Notes: generated by a model from the letters alone, not told the origin. A stretch of DNA of 64,000 nucleotides from SKVR01 sp046291875 (GCA_046291875.1 JBKBSF010000014.1:44348-108347), one strand, 5' to 3'; positions 26,320 to 36,900 are shown, numbered from the stretch's first letter. Program-made: numbers and translations.

Positions 26320-27192
26320 ATGCAGCCCATATTACCCCCTACACTTAAAAGATTGATACTTGGCTTTGGAGTGCTATGTGCTTTAGGCACAATTGATGTG
26401 CTCGTGGCCCAGGAACCAGTCCAGGATACCTCCTCTCAGGTTAAGGCTCCTTCTTCAATATCGTTATTTGCCGGCACAGGATACGGTAGCGATCTGATGT
26501 ATACTGTTTCAAGCCTCTCGGATCATCAACCCTTTGTTTCCTCAGATGTAATGATTGCATGGAAAAGAAGTCTTTGGGCAGCAGCCACTCTCTATCATCT
26601 GCCCGGGATAAACATTACCATTCCATTGTATGATCTTTCAGCCGGTTTCAGGCATACCTTCAACAAGTATTTCGACGTCGCTATTTCGATTAGTTCCTAC
26701 CAAAGTGCCAATAATCTTGATGACCCATACTTCGGAAGCTTTCATTTTATGCGTATAAGTGGAGGTTTCGACTGGCAATGGGTTTATACGCGGGCTACTC
26801 TGGGAAACATCCTGGGTGAACAGGCAGGAATATATTTTTACCTGAGGAACTCCAGGTTCTTTGCTACCCCGGATTTGGGAACTTCAGCCAGTTATTTTTC
26901 ATTTGACCCCAACATAAATATTCTCTTCGGAAATTCCACACAAATCGTTCCTGTGCAACGCCCCCACCGACCTGGTCAGGGCAATCCCAACCTCCCCCAT
27001 CAGGGTACAACTACCACAAAGGATGTATTCGGGTGGTTGCAAATGGAAATTTCCGTCCCTACTGCCTTTAACTACCAAAAACTGACCATTGAAGCCGAAC
27101 CTTTGTATCTGATCCCCTTGCAGAACCAGGAGGATATCAATACCAACAAAGGCTTTCATTTCTTTATAAATATGATATTCAGGATTTTGTAA
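26320..27192 (+). CDS. Putative outer-membrane beta-barrel protein of unknown function
   Basis: The 290-residue frame was started at the ATG at 26320, 10 bases after the preceding stop. The frame opens earlier, but that part overlaps the upstream gene. The N-terminus MQPILPPTLKRLILGFGVLC is a signal-peptide-like stretch with processing near VLVAQEP. The rest alternates hydrophobic and polar residues with many aromatic ends (SISLFAGTGYGSDLMYTVSS, AGFRHTFNKYFDVAISISSY) and finishes FHFFINMIFRIL, a typical C-terminal barrel strand. No specific family was recognised. It is probably co-transcribed with the small low-complexity protein and lies 131 bases before the two-component genes, so it may be a target or partner of that system. 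Confidence 0.65.
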   Translation: MQPILPPTLKRLILGFGVLCALGTIDVLVAQEPVQDTSSQVKAPSSISLFAGTGYGSDLMYTVSSLSDHQPFVSSDVMIAWKRSLWAAATLYHLPGINITIPLYDLSAGFRHTFNKYFDVAISISSYQSANNLDDPYFGSFHFMRISGGFDWQWVYTRATLGNILGEQAGIYFYLRNSRFFATPDLGTSASYFSFDPNINILFGNSTQIVPVQRPHRPGQGNPNLPHQGTTTTKDVFGWLQMEISVPTAFNYQKLTIEAEPLYLIPLQNQEDINTNKGFHFFINMIFRIL

Positions 27193-27323
27193 TCAACAAT
27201 AACCCTTTTTGACACAAAGCATCCGAAAAGTTTTTTTGTATTGTGGTTCAGGAAAAATAACGAGCCAATCAGGCAATTAAAGCTTAACACTGATGATCTG
27301 AGAAACCCAAAAACTGTTTACTG

Positions 27324-28001
27324 ATGAACATATTGATTGTTGAGGACGAACACCAATTGGCCAATGAGTTGGCCAGGCATCTGAGCCAGGAGGGTTATTT
27401 ATGTGAAATTGTGTCAACAGGAGAAGAAGCATCAGAAAATCTTGCTGTAAATCTGTATGATTTCGTACTTCTTGATCTGGGTTTACCTGACTATGATGGT
27501 ATTGATCTGATCCATGAAATCCGCACATTGGAGGATCCACCTGCCATTTTAATCATTACAGCCCGCGGTGCTGTTGAGGATAAGGTAACAGGATTGGAGC
27601 TGGGGGCAGATGATTATCTTGCAAAACCGTTTTCTCTGGCCGAGCTCACCGCCCGGCTTCATGCTGTAGCCCGCAGAAAGTTCAAAATTAACACCAATGA
27701 AATCCTGGCGGGAGAATTTGTAATTCATTTCAACAGCAGAACCGTTACGTGCAATTCTATTGAGGTGGAACTTACCCGGAAAGAATTTGACCTTCTTCTT
27801 TACATGGTACTCAACCGAAACAAAACCCTTACGCGAATGCAACTCTATGAACACATTTGGGGTAATTTGCTTGACGATCAATACGACAGCAACTTCATTG
27901 ACGTACACATCAAAAATCTGCGAAAAAAACTAAACACTCATGCCCCAACAGAGTGGTTAAAAACAATCAGGGGAGTTGGCTACCAGGCAAGCTTGCCTTG
28001 A
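27324..28001 (+). CDS. OmpR/PhoB-family response regulator
   Basis: The 225-residue protein has a receiver domain (1-115) with acidic pocket E7-D8, phospho-acceptor D51 (VLLDLGLPDYDG) and the lysine in DDYLAKPF. A winged-helix DNA-binding domain follows (about 128-225, ELTRKEFDLLLYMVLNRNKT, then the recognition helix near DQYDSNFIDVHIKNLRKKL). It activates or represses transcription after phosphorylation by the adjacent kinase, which begins 57 bases downstream. The genes on both sides (low-complexity secreted proteins and a barrel) are the most likely targets. The upstream 131 bases contain no clear operator. Confidence 0.93.
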   Translation: MNILIVEDEHQLANELARHLSQEGYLCEIVSTGEEASENLAVNLYDFVLLDLGLPDYDGIDLIHEIRTLEDPPAILIITARGAVEDKVTGLELGADDYLAKPFSLAELTARLHAVARRKFKINTNEILAGEFVIHFNSRTVTCNSIEVELTRKEFDLLLYMVLNRNKTLTRMQLYEHIWGNLLDDQYDSNFIDVHIKNLRKKLNTHAPTEWLKTIRGVGYQASLP

Positions 28002-28057
28002 TAAAACAACTCAGGGAGTATTCAGCAAAGCCAACGAACCAAACAAACACTTATCCC

Positions 28058-29365
28058 ATGACACTTAGATTCAAACTGAGCTTGTTTAATATCCTGTCGA
28101 AGGTGATATTTGGTTCAGTATTTCTATTGGTTATGCCCATAATCCTGGAAAGAATCAACACCATACAAACCGACAATCAGCTTATTGCAAAACGCGAACA
28201 GGTGATAGACCTGGTTGCCATGTGGGGTGTGGAATTTTTTCTTGAAGACGAAAACACCGATGCCTTTGGAAGTTATAATATCCTTAAGGAAGAATACATT
28301 AGCCTTGAAAGGGTTGATCTGGAGCAAGACTGGAATTTCATCGAAATAACCCAGCGCAGGGTTGATGATGAGATTATCGATTACCGTGTACTGAATTACT
28401 CGTTTTATGTTGACGGAGAGATGTATCTGCTGGAGATAGGAAAAAGCCTGAGCAGCATCCGGCAGCAAGAAAAAAACATCCGAACCATAACCCTTTTCTT
28501 TTTATTGGTTTTTCTTTTATTCACCAGCTTTTCCGACCTGTCCTATGTTGCATGGCTCATCCGTCCGCTGGAAAAAATCAGCCAAAAACTTCGAAAAACA
28601 AACTCTCCGCTTGTCTATGATTCAAAACCGGTATTGACTTCTACACAGGAGTTTAAACAACTGGATGCTACCCTTACCCGGCAGATGGAAAAAATCAAAG
28701 AACTCTTTGAAAAGGAGAAGCAAATCACAGATAATATCTCACATGAACTGCTAACACCTGTTTCAGTCTTGAGAATTACTTTTGAAAACCTTCTATCGCG
28801 CACAGATATTTCAGATGAGGTTGCAGAAAGAATTGAGGATAGCCTGAAAACACTTTACAGGCTCAAGAGTATGGTTAGCTCGCTGCTACTCATTGCCAGG
28901 GTAGAGAGTGAGCAATATCTGAGGAAAGAGCAATTTTCAGTTACTCTTGTTCTCAGAGAGATACTTGAAGAGTTGAGACCTATTGCAGACGACAAAAACA
29001 TTACTTTGCAGCTTCTGCAAGAAACTGATGCAAAGATTAATAATGCCAACAGGCATTTGATATTTATAATGTTTTATAATGTGGTAAACAATGCTCTTAA
29101 GTTTACACCCCGTGAAGGAAAGGTGAGCATTGTAATAAGGCCAAACAACCATCTAACCCACATAAGCATTCTTGATAGTGGGCCAGGCATTAGTATCCAG
29201 GATCAGGATCATCTTTTTTCTCGCTTTCGCAAAAGACCAATGCATCCCAATAACGGATCTGGTATGGGACTGGCTATCACAAAAAGTATTGCAGACTTTC
29301 ATCAGATCGATATCAAAGTTACTTCGCAACCCGGTAAGGGAACAGAATTCCGTTTTATTTTTTAA
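28058..29365 (+). CDS. Sensor histidine kinase
   Basis: The 435-residue kinase starts at MTLRFKLSLFNILSKV (ATG at 28058). Earlier in-frame codons overlap the response-regulator gene and look non-coding. Two membrane segments (about 12-30 and 148-172) flank a ~115-residue periplasmic sensor domain. A HAMP-like linker follows, and then the H-box NISHELLTPVSVL with His229. The C-terminal ATPase domain has N-box NVVNNALKFTP, G1 DSGPGISIQ and G2 GSGMGLAITKSI. The sensor region contains no known ligand fold that I recognise. It pairs with the preceding OmpR-type regulator. Confidence 0.92.
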   Translation: MTLRFKLSLFNILSKVIFGSVFLLVMPIILERINTIQTDNQLIAKREQVIDLVAMWGVEFFLEDENTDAFGSYNILKEEYISLERVDLEQDWNFIEITQRRVDDEIIDYRVLNYSFYVDGEMYLLEIGKSLSSIRQQEKNIRTITLFFLLVFLLFTSFSDLSYVAWLIRPLEKISQKLRKTNSPLVYDSKPVLTSTQEFKQLDATLTRQMEKIKELFEKEKQITDNISHELLTPVSVLRITFENLLSRTDISDEVAERIEDSLKTLYRLKSMVSSLLLIARVESEQYLRKEQFSVTLVLREILEELRPIADDKNITLQLLQETDAKINNANRHLIFIMFYNVVNNALKFTPREGKVSIVIRPNNHLTHISILDSGPGISIQDQDHLFSRFRKRPMHPNNGSGMGLAITKSIADFHQIDIKVTSQPGKGTEFRFIF

Positions 29366-29415
29366 AAGGCAGCTTCAACCGGCTGAATTTCATCATTCCT
29401 TCATTTATGGGGTTA

Positions 29416-29423
29416 TATATTTG
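29416..29423 (+). promoter_or_regulatory. Bacteroidota -7 box (TATATTTG) of the 130-residue secreted protein gene
   Basis: This is an exact match to TAnnTTTG 30 bases upstream of the ATG at 29453. The -33 partner is weak (TTTC 24 bases upstream), so activation by the adjacent response regulator is plausible. Confidence 0.5.
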
Positions 29424-29452
29424 TTTCAGTTAATCACTTAAAACCCTATACA

Positions 29453-29845
29453 ATGAAAAAGATGTTTTTTAGTGCAGCAGTTTTGCTTTTTTTAAGTGCC
29501 GCTGCCATAAGCCAAACACAAGAACCTGTTCAGAGCAGGGAACGCACCCAGACCCGCGAGCGTGAACAAACCACTCAGCAAAATCAGCATGGTGAAAATG
29601 TGAGTAATGTAGCCCGCGAAACCAGGGATGGTGAAGCTGTAAGCACACAAGCCCGTACCCAGGGAGAACAGCAAAGACTTACCCGTCAGGAAAGACGTGA
29701 GCAACGCAAACAAGAAAGGCTGCAAAATAGGGAGCAGAAAAGGCTTCAGGATGGAACAGGTGCTATGCAACGTGAAAGATCAGCAAGGCCTGAGCGTCCG
29801 CAAAGTCGTCCTGAAAGACCAAGAGGATCTGGTCCTAACAGATAA
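29453..29845 (+). CDS. Small secreted low-complexity protein (Gln/Arg/Glu-rich)
   Basis: The product has 130 residues. The signal peptide MKKMFFSAAVLLFLSAAAIS is followed by QTQEPVQSRERTQTREREQ. The mature protein is a charged, probably helical repeat region (RQERREQRKQERLQNREQKR) and a tail of R-P-E/R-P-Q units. No domain is recognisable. It has its own good -7 box and a double hairpin terminator after the stop. The protein parallels the one at 25938-26309 in size, signal peptide, charge and Arg/Pro-rich C-terminus, and the two enclose the kinase/regulator pair. Function unknown. Confidence 0.72.
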   Translation: MKKMFFSAAVLLFLSAAAISQTQEPVQSRERTQTREREQTTQQNQHGENVSNVARETRDGEAVSTQARTQGEQQRLTRQERREQRKQERLQNREQKRLQDGTGAMQRERSARPERPQSRPERPRGSGPNR

Positions 29846-29878
29846 TTGTAAGCAACAAAAAAACCTGTGCAGAGGTAA

Positions 29879-29940
29879 AGACCCTTTGGGGTCTGAAATG
29901 AGCAGCGGTGCAGCCCTTGGCCACACCGCTGTGTTTTTTA
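29879..29940. terminator. Tandem hairpins, second one with T-run
   Basis: A first small hairpin (AGACCC/GGGTCT around 29879-29893) is followed by AGCGGTG (29904-29910) pairing with CACCGCT (29924-29930) and then GTGTTTTTTA. The second is a good intrinsic terminator for the plus-strand gene. It lies between convergent genes and may also help end the helicase transcript. Confidence 0.8.
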
Positions 29941-29967
29941 TTGAGGAAAAGTTTATGCAGATACCTT

Positions 29968-31245
29968 TCAGCGCTTGGAGCGCCGGGTATTGCCCGATTT
30001 ATAACGCCGGGGTGATTTGTCTGCAATCTGGGTTTGTGTACCCCGATTGTCGCCATTACCGCCAAAACGTCTGCCTGCTCCGGGAACCGGTTTCTGCGCA
30101 TCATGGATCATTAAGGGATAGTCGTGATCTTTTACTTCCTTCACCTTCTTACCAATGAGTTTCTGGATATCCTGCAGATAGTCTTTTTCTGAGGCATCGC
30201 AAAAGGCAATGGCCTTGCCGCTTGCCCCTGCCCTGCCGGTACGGCCAATTCGGTGCACGTAGGATTCGGCAACATTGGGGAGATCAAAGTTGATTACATG
30301 GCTCAGTTCGTCGATATCGATTCCACGGGCGGCAATGTCGGTGGCTACCAGCACGCGTGTCTGCCCTGCTTTAAAGCTGCTTAATGCATTCTGGCGGGCA
30401 GTTTGCGACTTATCACCATGGATGGCTTGCGCCTTGATCCCCGAGCGGTGCAGATCGCGGGCTACACGGTCGGCACCATGCTTGGTGCGCGTAAATATCA
30501 GCACCCTGTCAATTTCATCGGTCCTTAGCAGGTCTGCCAGCAAACGTCGTTTGTTGTTTTTATCAACAAAATACACCAACTGCTCAATGGCATTTACGGT
30601 ACTGGAAACAGGGGTTACCTCCACTTTAACGGGGTTCACAAGTATCTTATCGGCCAGTTTCACAATATCGGGTGGCATAGTAGCAGAAAAGAACAGCGAC
30701 TGCCGCCTTGCCGGCAAGTAGGCAATGATCCTTTTTACATCGGGTAAAAAGCCCATATCGAGCATGCGGTCTGCCTCATCCAGTACAAAATACTCAATCT
30801 GATCGAGCGATATGTGCCCCTGGTTTATCAGATCGAGGAGTCTTCCCGGGGTGGCAATGAGCACATCAATGCCTTTGCGAAGTTTGTCGACCTGGGGTTG
30901 CTGACCTACTCCACCAAAAATAACGGTATGGCGAAGAGAAGTATTTTTTCCATACGCAGCAAAGCTCTCATCAATCTGTATGGCCAGTTCGCGTGTGGGG
31001 GTAAGCACAAGGCACTTAATGGCAGGCTTACGGCGTATGTTGCGCTGATCTTCGGTGAGTAGCTGTATTACAGGAATGGCAAACGCAGCTGTTTTTCCAG
31101 TTCCGGTTTGCGCACAGCCCAATATATCTTTTCTGTCTAAAATATAGGGGATAGCCTGAAATTGAACGGGAGTGGGTATTGTGTATCCTTCAGTTTTTAA
31201 AGCCCCAAGGATAGGCTCAATTAAATTTAAATCGTGAAATGTCAT
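29968..31245 (-). CDS. rhlE: DEAD-box ATP-dependent RNA helicase, RhlE-like
   Basis: The 425-residue protein has every DEAD-box motif: Q-motif region YTIPTPVQFQAIP, motif I AQTGTGKT, Ia PTRELAIQ, II DEADRMLD, III SAT, IV LIFTRTK, V TDIAARGID and VI HRIGRTGRAG. After the helicase core there is a short basic tail (PGAGRRFGGNGDNRGTQ, ending NTRRSKR) typical of RhlE proteins, which act in ribosome assembly, RNA turnover and cold adaptation. The gene is single and followed by the terminator that it shares with the convergent small gene. The symbol is given by similarity to the RhlE subgroup and not by proof of orthology. Confidence 0.92.
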   Translation of the reverse strand: MTFHDLNLIEPILGALKTEGYTIPTPVQFQAIPYILDRKDILGCAQTGTGKTAAFAIPVIQLLTEDQRNIRRKPAIKCLVLTPTRELAIQIDESFAAYGKNTSLRHTVIFGGVGQQPQVDKLRKGIDVLIATPGRLLDLINQGHISLDQIEYFVLDEADRMLDMGFLPDVKRIIAYLPARRQSLFFSATMPPDIVKLADKILVNPVKVEVTPVSSTVNAIEQLVYFVDKNNKRRLLADLLRTDEIDRVLIFTRTKHGADRVARDLHRSGIKAQAIHGDKSQTARQNALSSFKAGQTRVLVATDIAARGIDIDELSHVINFDLPNVAESYVHRIGRTGRAGASGKAIAFCDASEKDYLQDIQKLIGKKVKEVKDHDYPLMIHDAQKPVPGAGRRFGGNGDNRGTQTQIADKSPRRYKSGNTRRSKR

Positions 31246-31762
31246 TTATAGTGTATTATTGAGCTACAAGTCAATGGGTTATTGCATTCTTAAATCATTC
31301 ATTGACACACTGTAAAACTACAGTTGCCGAATCGCTGATTTGCTCAGCTTTTCAACCTGAATTTGCTTATCGCTCTGATGGTAAAATATGACCGGTAAAA
31401 CTATTTTGGAAAGGGTCCCCATTACCGGTCTGTTGGAAAGGAGTCTTTTGTGTTCGGAATTCTTTTGAAAGCACAACAATACTAATTCAGGGTCTTGAAC
31501 CCTGGTTTATGTATTAACCTGATTGATGATCCGGGGAGCGCAACAAGGGAAGAAATTCATAAACACGGCTGCAAAGATAATCAAATAATCCGGAGTATGG
31601 AAATTATTGCATGATTGTTTTTGTAACCACTGTACTTTAGATTCCTTTAAAATGATCCAGGGTGGTTTATAATCGCACATTTTTGTTCTTCAAGGAGCAG
31701 GTTTAACACAACGAATTTGACTTATCGTAATATTCTTTGTACATTGCCCCAAAAAAAGCACT
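31246..31762. other. 517-base intergenic region between RhlE-like and pirin genes
   Basis: This divergent AT-rich spacer has no open frame of note. Two inverted repeats are visible: ACCGGTA at about 31391 with TACCGGT near 31422, and CAGGGT/ACCCTG around a 5-base loop at about 31489-31505, without a T-run. TTCTTTG at 31733-31739, just before the pirin ATG, resembles a -7 box imperfectly. I see no tRNA or other RNA fold. Confidence 0.45.
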
Positions 31763-32788
31763 ATGTACAACAAACTCATTCAAAACATTCAACCCCTGGG
31801 GTTTATGTGGCCTGTTCAGAACCCATTTATCTTTTGTGTGCACCACAAGGACCAGTATCCCAGCGGCAATCAACACATGGGCCCTGCAGCTTCCCTGGCA
31901 GGAAGATACCTGGGCCAGGATTTTACCCTGAAGGATGGCTGGCGCATGTACCACGGCGAACGCATTCCTGGTTTTCCGGCTCACCCTCACCGGGGTTTCG
32001 AAACAGTTACCATTGTTCAGGAGGGTTTTGTGGACCACAGCGACAGCCACGGTGCTGCCGGACGATATGGCATGGGCGATGTGCAATGGATGACTGCCGG
32101 CTCCGGATTGCAGCACTGCGAAATGTTTCCCCTTATCAAACAGGATGCTGAGAACCCATTGGAGCTATTCCAGATTTGGCTTAATCTGCCCCAGCGCAAC
32201 AAATTTGCTGACCCTCATTTCAAAATGCTTTGGAATGAACAAATACCTGTAGTACAACACACCGACGAAAAGGGAAAGATCACCGAAATTAAGGTATATG
32301 CAGGGCAGCTGGGTTCGCACCAGGCGCCTGATCCGGCACCCGATTCCTGGGCTGCTGAGCCCGCCAATGGTGTAAACATCTGGACCCTGAAAATGCAACC
32401 CGGAGCCCGCTACAAGCTCCCTGCCACAGCCATGGAAACCAACCGCAGCCTCTATTTTTACAAAGGTGAAACCATTTCGATGGCAGGCATTGACATTGAA
32501 GCAAACCATGCCATTGAATTGCTTGCCGACCAGGAGGCTATCATTGAGTGTGGTGAAGCTTACGCCTACCTTTTATTGCTAGAAGCTATGCCCATCAACG
32601 AACCTGTGGTGCAACACGGCCCTTTCGTAATGAATACGGCCCAGGAAATCCAGCAGGCCTTTGCCGATTATCGCCGCACTCAGTTTGGGGGCTGGCCCTG
32701 GAAGGATTATGACCATGTGCATCCGAGGATGGAAGGACGATTTGCCCGATACAAAGACGGAAGAGAGGAACGACCCGGCAATCAGTAA
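31763..32788 (+). CDS. Pirin-family bicupin protein
   Basis: The 341-residue protein has two cupin halves. The N-terminal one has the metal site: H74 and H76 in HPHRGFETV, and H118 and E120 in GLQHCEM. The C-terminal half includes the segment around YFYKGETISMAG. Some bacterial pirins are quercetin dioxygenases and others modulate metabolic enzymes; the exact role cannot be told. The protein is longer than the ~290-residue class, with a C-terminal extension ending HVHPRMEGRFARYKDGREER. Its stop overlaps by seven bases the convergent TolC-like gene, so neither has room for a terminator. A decayed pirin of another subgroup lies at 13752-14072. Confidence 0.92.
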   Translation: MYNKLIQNIQPLGFMWPVQNPFIFCVHHKDQYPSGNQHMGPAASLAGRYLGQDFTLKDGWRMYHGERIPGFPAHPHRGFETVTIVQEGFVDHSDSHGAAGRYGMGDVQWMTAGSGLQHCEMFPLIKQDAENPLELFQIWLNLPQRNKFADPHFKMLWNEQIPVVQHTDEKGKITEIKVYAGQLGSHQAPDPAPDSWAAEPANGVNIWTLKMQPGARYKLPATAMETNRSLYFYKGETISMAGIDIEANHAIELLADQEAIIECGEAYAYLLLLEAMPINEPVVQHGPFVMNTAQEIQQAFADYRRTQFGGWPWKDYDHVHPRMEGRFARYKDGREERPGNQ

Positions 32789-33954
32789 CTGTACTTATTC
32801 AAGGCTGCCCATCCTTTTTGCAGCTCCCACTCCATCTCCAGCAGGGTATCCATTCCCTGGTAGTAGTAGGATAGCTCAAGCAGATACTGCGTAAGACTGA
32901 TCTCTCCGGCCTCATGGGCTCTGGCCAGTTGCTGGCTGTGATCGAGATTGCCCAGAAGGTCCTGGTACCCGGCAAAGGTTTCAAGCATACCCTGCAGGCG
33001 GGCATGCTCCGACTTAAGCTCAAGGTAATATTCCAGTTGCAGGTGCGAGAGCTGTAGCTGAAGAGCCTGGGTATGTGCCCGGGCAGTGCGGAGGGTATTT
33101 TTGTTTTCCCACAACGGAACAGATAACCCCACAGCAAAGCCCCGAAATTGCTCATGGGTAAGCATTTCGCTCACATACCCCACATGAAAGGATGGCAGGT
33201 TTACCGCTTTTTGCAACTGCTCCTCACGCTGGCTGATTATTACCTCCTGATGATACCAGAGCAAACCAGGATTCCTTTCCTTCATATCGTCCATCCAGTT
33301 TTCAAAACTCTCGGGCAGGATCAATAGAGGATAAGAAGCCGGCAAAGCTCCCAGGGGTTTACCTCCATTGAGAGCCTCCAGAGAGGCCTGCAACCGGTTT
33401 TGATCAAGCGTAAGCTGCTGAACACGCTGGCTGATATCGAGCAGGTTGAGTCGGGCCTTGTTGTAATCCATGATATTGGTTTCGCCAAGCTCGTACATAC
33501 GCGCATAGGCATCTGCAATACCCTGTGCATGAGCACGCCGGCTGAGCAGCTGGTTGAGCATTGCTGCCACATGTACATACTGTATCAGGGTAAGGCGGGC
33601 CTCCAGCAAAACATCGCTGCGCACTTGCCTGTACTCCCATTGCAACTGTTCATTGCGGGCTAAAGATAGCTGGTTGCGATGCCTGTACGCTGTAGGAAAA
33701 TCGAACTGCTGCCTTACCGAGATACCTGTTTTACTACCCATATCTGCAGGGCTTCCGGCAAACCAGGCATATTCAACCTCAGGATTTTGCAGAAAAATCC
33801 CTGTACGATGAGCCAGGCTTCGGGCTTCCATCTGCTGGCGCATGGCTTCGAGCAGGGTATTGTTTTTTTCTATTTCGCTTACCAGCTCATCCAGGCCAGC
33901 CCACGAAAAGGGTACCACAAACAGGATGAGGATAAAAGTTATCAGCTTATTCAT
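32782..33954 (-). CDS. TolC-family outer-membrane channel of the heavy-metal efflux system (CusC/CzcC-like)
   Basis: The 390-residue protein has a signal peptide (MNKLITFILILFVVPFSWAG). The rest is the long helical pattern of outer-membrane efflux proteins (QQFDFPTAYRHRNQLSLARN, then a second half starting near ENWMDDMKERNPGLLWYHQE). It is shorter and more divergent than drug-efflux TolC, as is usual for the CusC/CzcC branch in Bacteroidota. It is the last gene of the metal-efflux cluster, 23 bases after the RND permease. The symbol is left empty because the metal specificity is not known. Confidence 0.85.
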   Translation of the reverse strand: MNKLITFILILFVVPFSWAGLDELVSEIEKNNTLLEAMRQQMEARSLAHRTGIFLQNPEVEYAWFAGSPADMGSKTGISVRQQFDFPTAYRHRNQLSLARNEQLQWEYRQVRSDVLLEARLTLIQYVHVAAMLNQLLSRRAHAQGIADAYARMYELGETNIMDYNKARLNLLDISQRVQQLTLDQNRLQASLEALNGGKPLGALPASYPLLILPESFENWMDDMKERNPGLLWYHQEVIISQREEQLQKAVNLPSFHVGYVSEMLTHEQFRGFAVGLSVPLWENKNTLRTARAHTQALQLQLSHLQLEYYLELKSEHARLQGMLETFAGYQDLLGNLDHSQQLARAHEAGEISLTQYLLELSYYYQGMDTLLEMEWELQKGWAALNKYSY

Positions 33955-33977
33955 AGTATCTGTTGTTTTGTAATGAT

Positions 33978-36900
33978 CTACTCCATTGCATCTGTTTGAG
34001 CAGAAACAGGTGCGGTTTGTTCTTTTCGTTTCAGGAGGGAATATACTGCAGGCACCAGATAAATATTCAACACGGTAGAGCTTAACAATCCTCCCAGGAT
34101 CACTTTTGCCATGGGGCTCTGGATTTCGTTGCCAGCCACATCGCCTTTCAGTGCCAGCGGTATCAGTGCAAGGCCAGCGGTGAGGGCTGTCATGAGTATG
34201 GGGTTGAGCCGGTCAATGGAACCCTGAATAACCCTCTCTTTCAAACTGCCACCCAGGGATTCCAGTCGCTGATAGCGCCCAATAAGCAGAATACCGTTGC
34301 GTGTGGCAATACCAAACAGGGTGATAAATCCGATGATAGCAGGAATGCTAAGCACCCCTGACGTGATCCAGAGAGAGAAAACACCTCCGATGAGAGCAAG
34401 GGGAAGATTGAGCAATACCACGCCGGCCAGTTTTACATCTCTGAACTCCTGAAACAGCAGCAGGAATATAACTCCAACGGCCAGTATGGATGTAAGTAGC
34501 AGGGTACGTGTGGCAGCTTCAGCACTTTCGAATTGCCCACCGTATTCAATACGGTAACCTTCGGGGATATAAACATCGCTCTCTATTCGCTGGCGAATCT
34601 CCTCCACTGCCTTGCTAAGGCTTCCTCCTGATACGTTGGCCGAAACCACAAGCTTTCGTTGTACACTCTCCCGACTGATGGTATTGGGTCCGCTCCCCGA
34701 AATGATATCTGCCACCTGCTCCAGGGGAATATATCGTCCGTCGCCGGTCTGGATCAGGGCATTCTTCAACCCGTCAATACTTTGGGTATATTCAGGACGA
34801 AAACGCAATACCAGGTCGAAGCGGCGTTGCCCTTCATAGATATCGGTCAGTTTCTCTCCGGCAAAACCCAGCTCCACAAAGGAGGTAAACTCCTCAATGG
34901 TGATACCGTAGAATGCCAACCGTTCGCGATTGACCCTGACCTGCAATTGAGGCACTTCTACCTGCTCTTCGGTAGTAACATCTACCAGCCTGGGTACATC
35001 TTTTATGGCTGCTTCTATGCGCTTTCCGGTTTGGTAAAGGGTGCTGAGATCATCGCCAAATATTTTGATGGCAATATTGGCACGTGTGCCCGATATCATA
35101 TGATCGATCCGGTGGCCCAGGGGTTGCCCTACGGTAAACGCTACGCCGGGCACTGTGGCCAGCTTCTCCCGTACCTCCTCAAGAAAATCTTCCTGCGAAC
35201 GGTTTTTGAGAACAAAATTCACATCTATCTCTGCACTGTTGGCCGTTTGCGAATGCTCATCCAGCTCACCCCGGCCAGTGCGGCGGGCAGTATGTGTTAC
35301 CTCGGGCACAGAGAGCAATGCTCTTTCCAGCAAATTCCCCACCTCATTGCTCACCTCCAGTGAGGCTCCCGGCTGGTTGACCGCTGTAATGGTGAGAGCC
35401 CCTTCGTTGAACTCGGGAAGGAAGCTTCGCCCCATGGTCATCAGCACCAGCGCCGCCACCACAAAAAGGCCGGCTGATGCAAATATCAGGACTCTTTTGT
35501 GCTCCAGCACCCTGGTAAGTGATCTCTTATAGGCCCTGGCAAGGTTTCGACTCAACCAGGGCTCCTGGCTTGCCTTCTGCAATTGTTTCTCGCCTGTGAT
35601 CAGATAATAACACAACACAGGGGTAAGGGTCATGGCTGTTAGAAGCGAGGCTGCCAAAGACACAATGTATGCAATACCCAGTGGCTGCAACATGCGTCCT
35701 TCCATACCGGAAAGAAAAAACAAAGGAATAAAAGCCACGATAATGATCAGGGTAGCTTTGATAATGGAAGAACGAATCTCTTTTGAAGTGTCGAAAATGA
35801 TCTGCCATACGGGGGTGCGCTGTTCAGGAGGAAGCAATACATTGCGCCGCAAATGTTTGTAAGCATTTTCCACATCAATAATGGCATCATCTACCAGCGA
35901 CCCGATGGCAATGGCCATACCTCCCAAACTCATGGTATTGATGTTCAGGTTGAGCAGATGCAATACAATAACCGCAGTAAGCAATGAAACCGGAATGGCG
36001 ATGAGAGATATAAGGGTGGTACGGAAGCTCATCAGAAAGAGCAACAAAATGATCACCACCAGTATAGCCCCTTCCAGCAGTACACGCTGCACGTTGTTGA
36101 TGGCAGTTTGTATAAAATCGGACTGTTTGAAGATTTCGGTATCCACCACCACATCGGGGGGCAGTGAACTGCGCAGGTCGGCAAGGTTTTGTTCGATGGC
36201 CCGGGTCAGCTTAATGGTGTTGGCATTGGGTTGTTTCGAAACGGAAAGGATTACCGCAGGAGATGCATTCTGAGACCCATGCCCCTGTTTTACGGCAGCA
36301 CCCATCACCACCTGGGCAACATCATTTACCCTTACGGGCTTGCCATCGAGGTACTTCACCAGTGAAGCACCCAATTGTTCAAGATCGTTGGTACGTGCCA
36401 TCCCCCTTACAACAAACTCATTCCCGAATTCGCGGATAACACTACCCTGCGTATTTTGACTGATGCTGCGGCAAGTGGCTTCCAGCTCCTGTAGGCTTAC
36501 CCCAAAATGAGCCATACGCATGGGATCTGCCAGCACCTGGTATTGTTTGTAATCGCCTCCGATAATGGTTACCTGTGCTACACCTGGTGTAGCCATCAGC
36601 ACGGGTTTGATCTCCCAGTCGGCCAGGGTGCGTAAATCGAGCATACTGGTGCTATCGGCCTGAAGACCAATGAAAAGTATTTCTCCCATTACTGAGGTTT
36701 GGGGAGCCAGTATGGGAGTACCAATACCTGAGGGTATATAGGGAGTTACTTCCACCATTTTCTCGCTAACGATCTGGCGGGCACGAAAGATATCGGTACC
36801 CCAATCGAATTCCACCCATACGAAGGAAAAGCCCTGGCTGGAAGCCGAACGCACCCGCCTTACATCGGTAGCTCCATTTACTGCGGTTTCTATGGGAAAC

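Noticed and set aside
31489..31505. CAGGGT/ACCCTG hairpin in the RhlE-pirin spacer as terminator or RNA element
   Set aside because: It has a short 6-bp stem, no T-run and no gene ending nearby on either strand.
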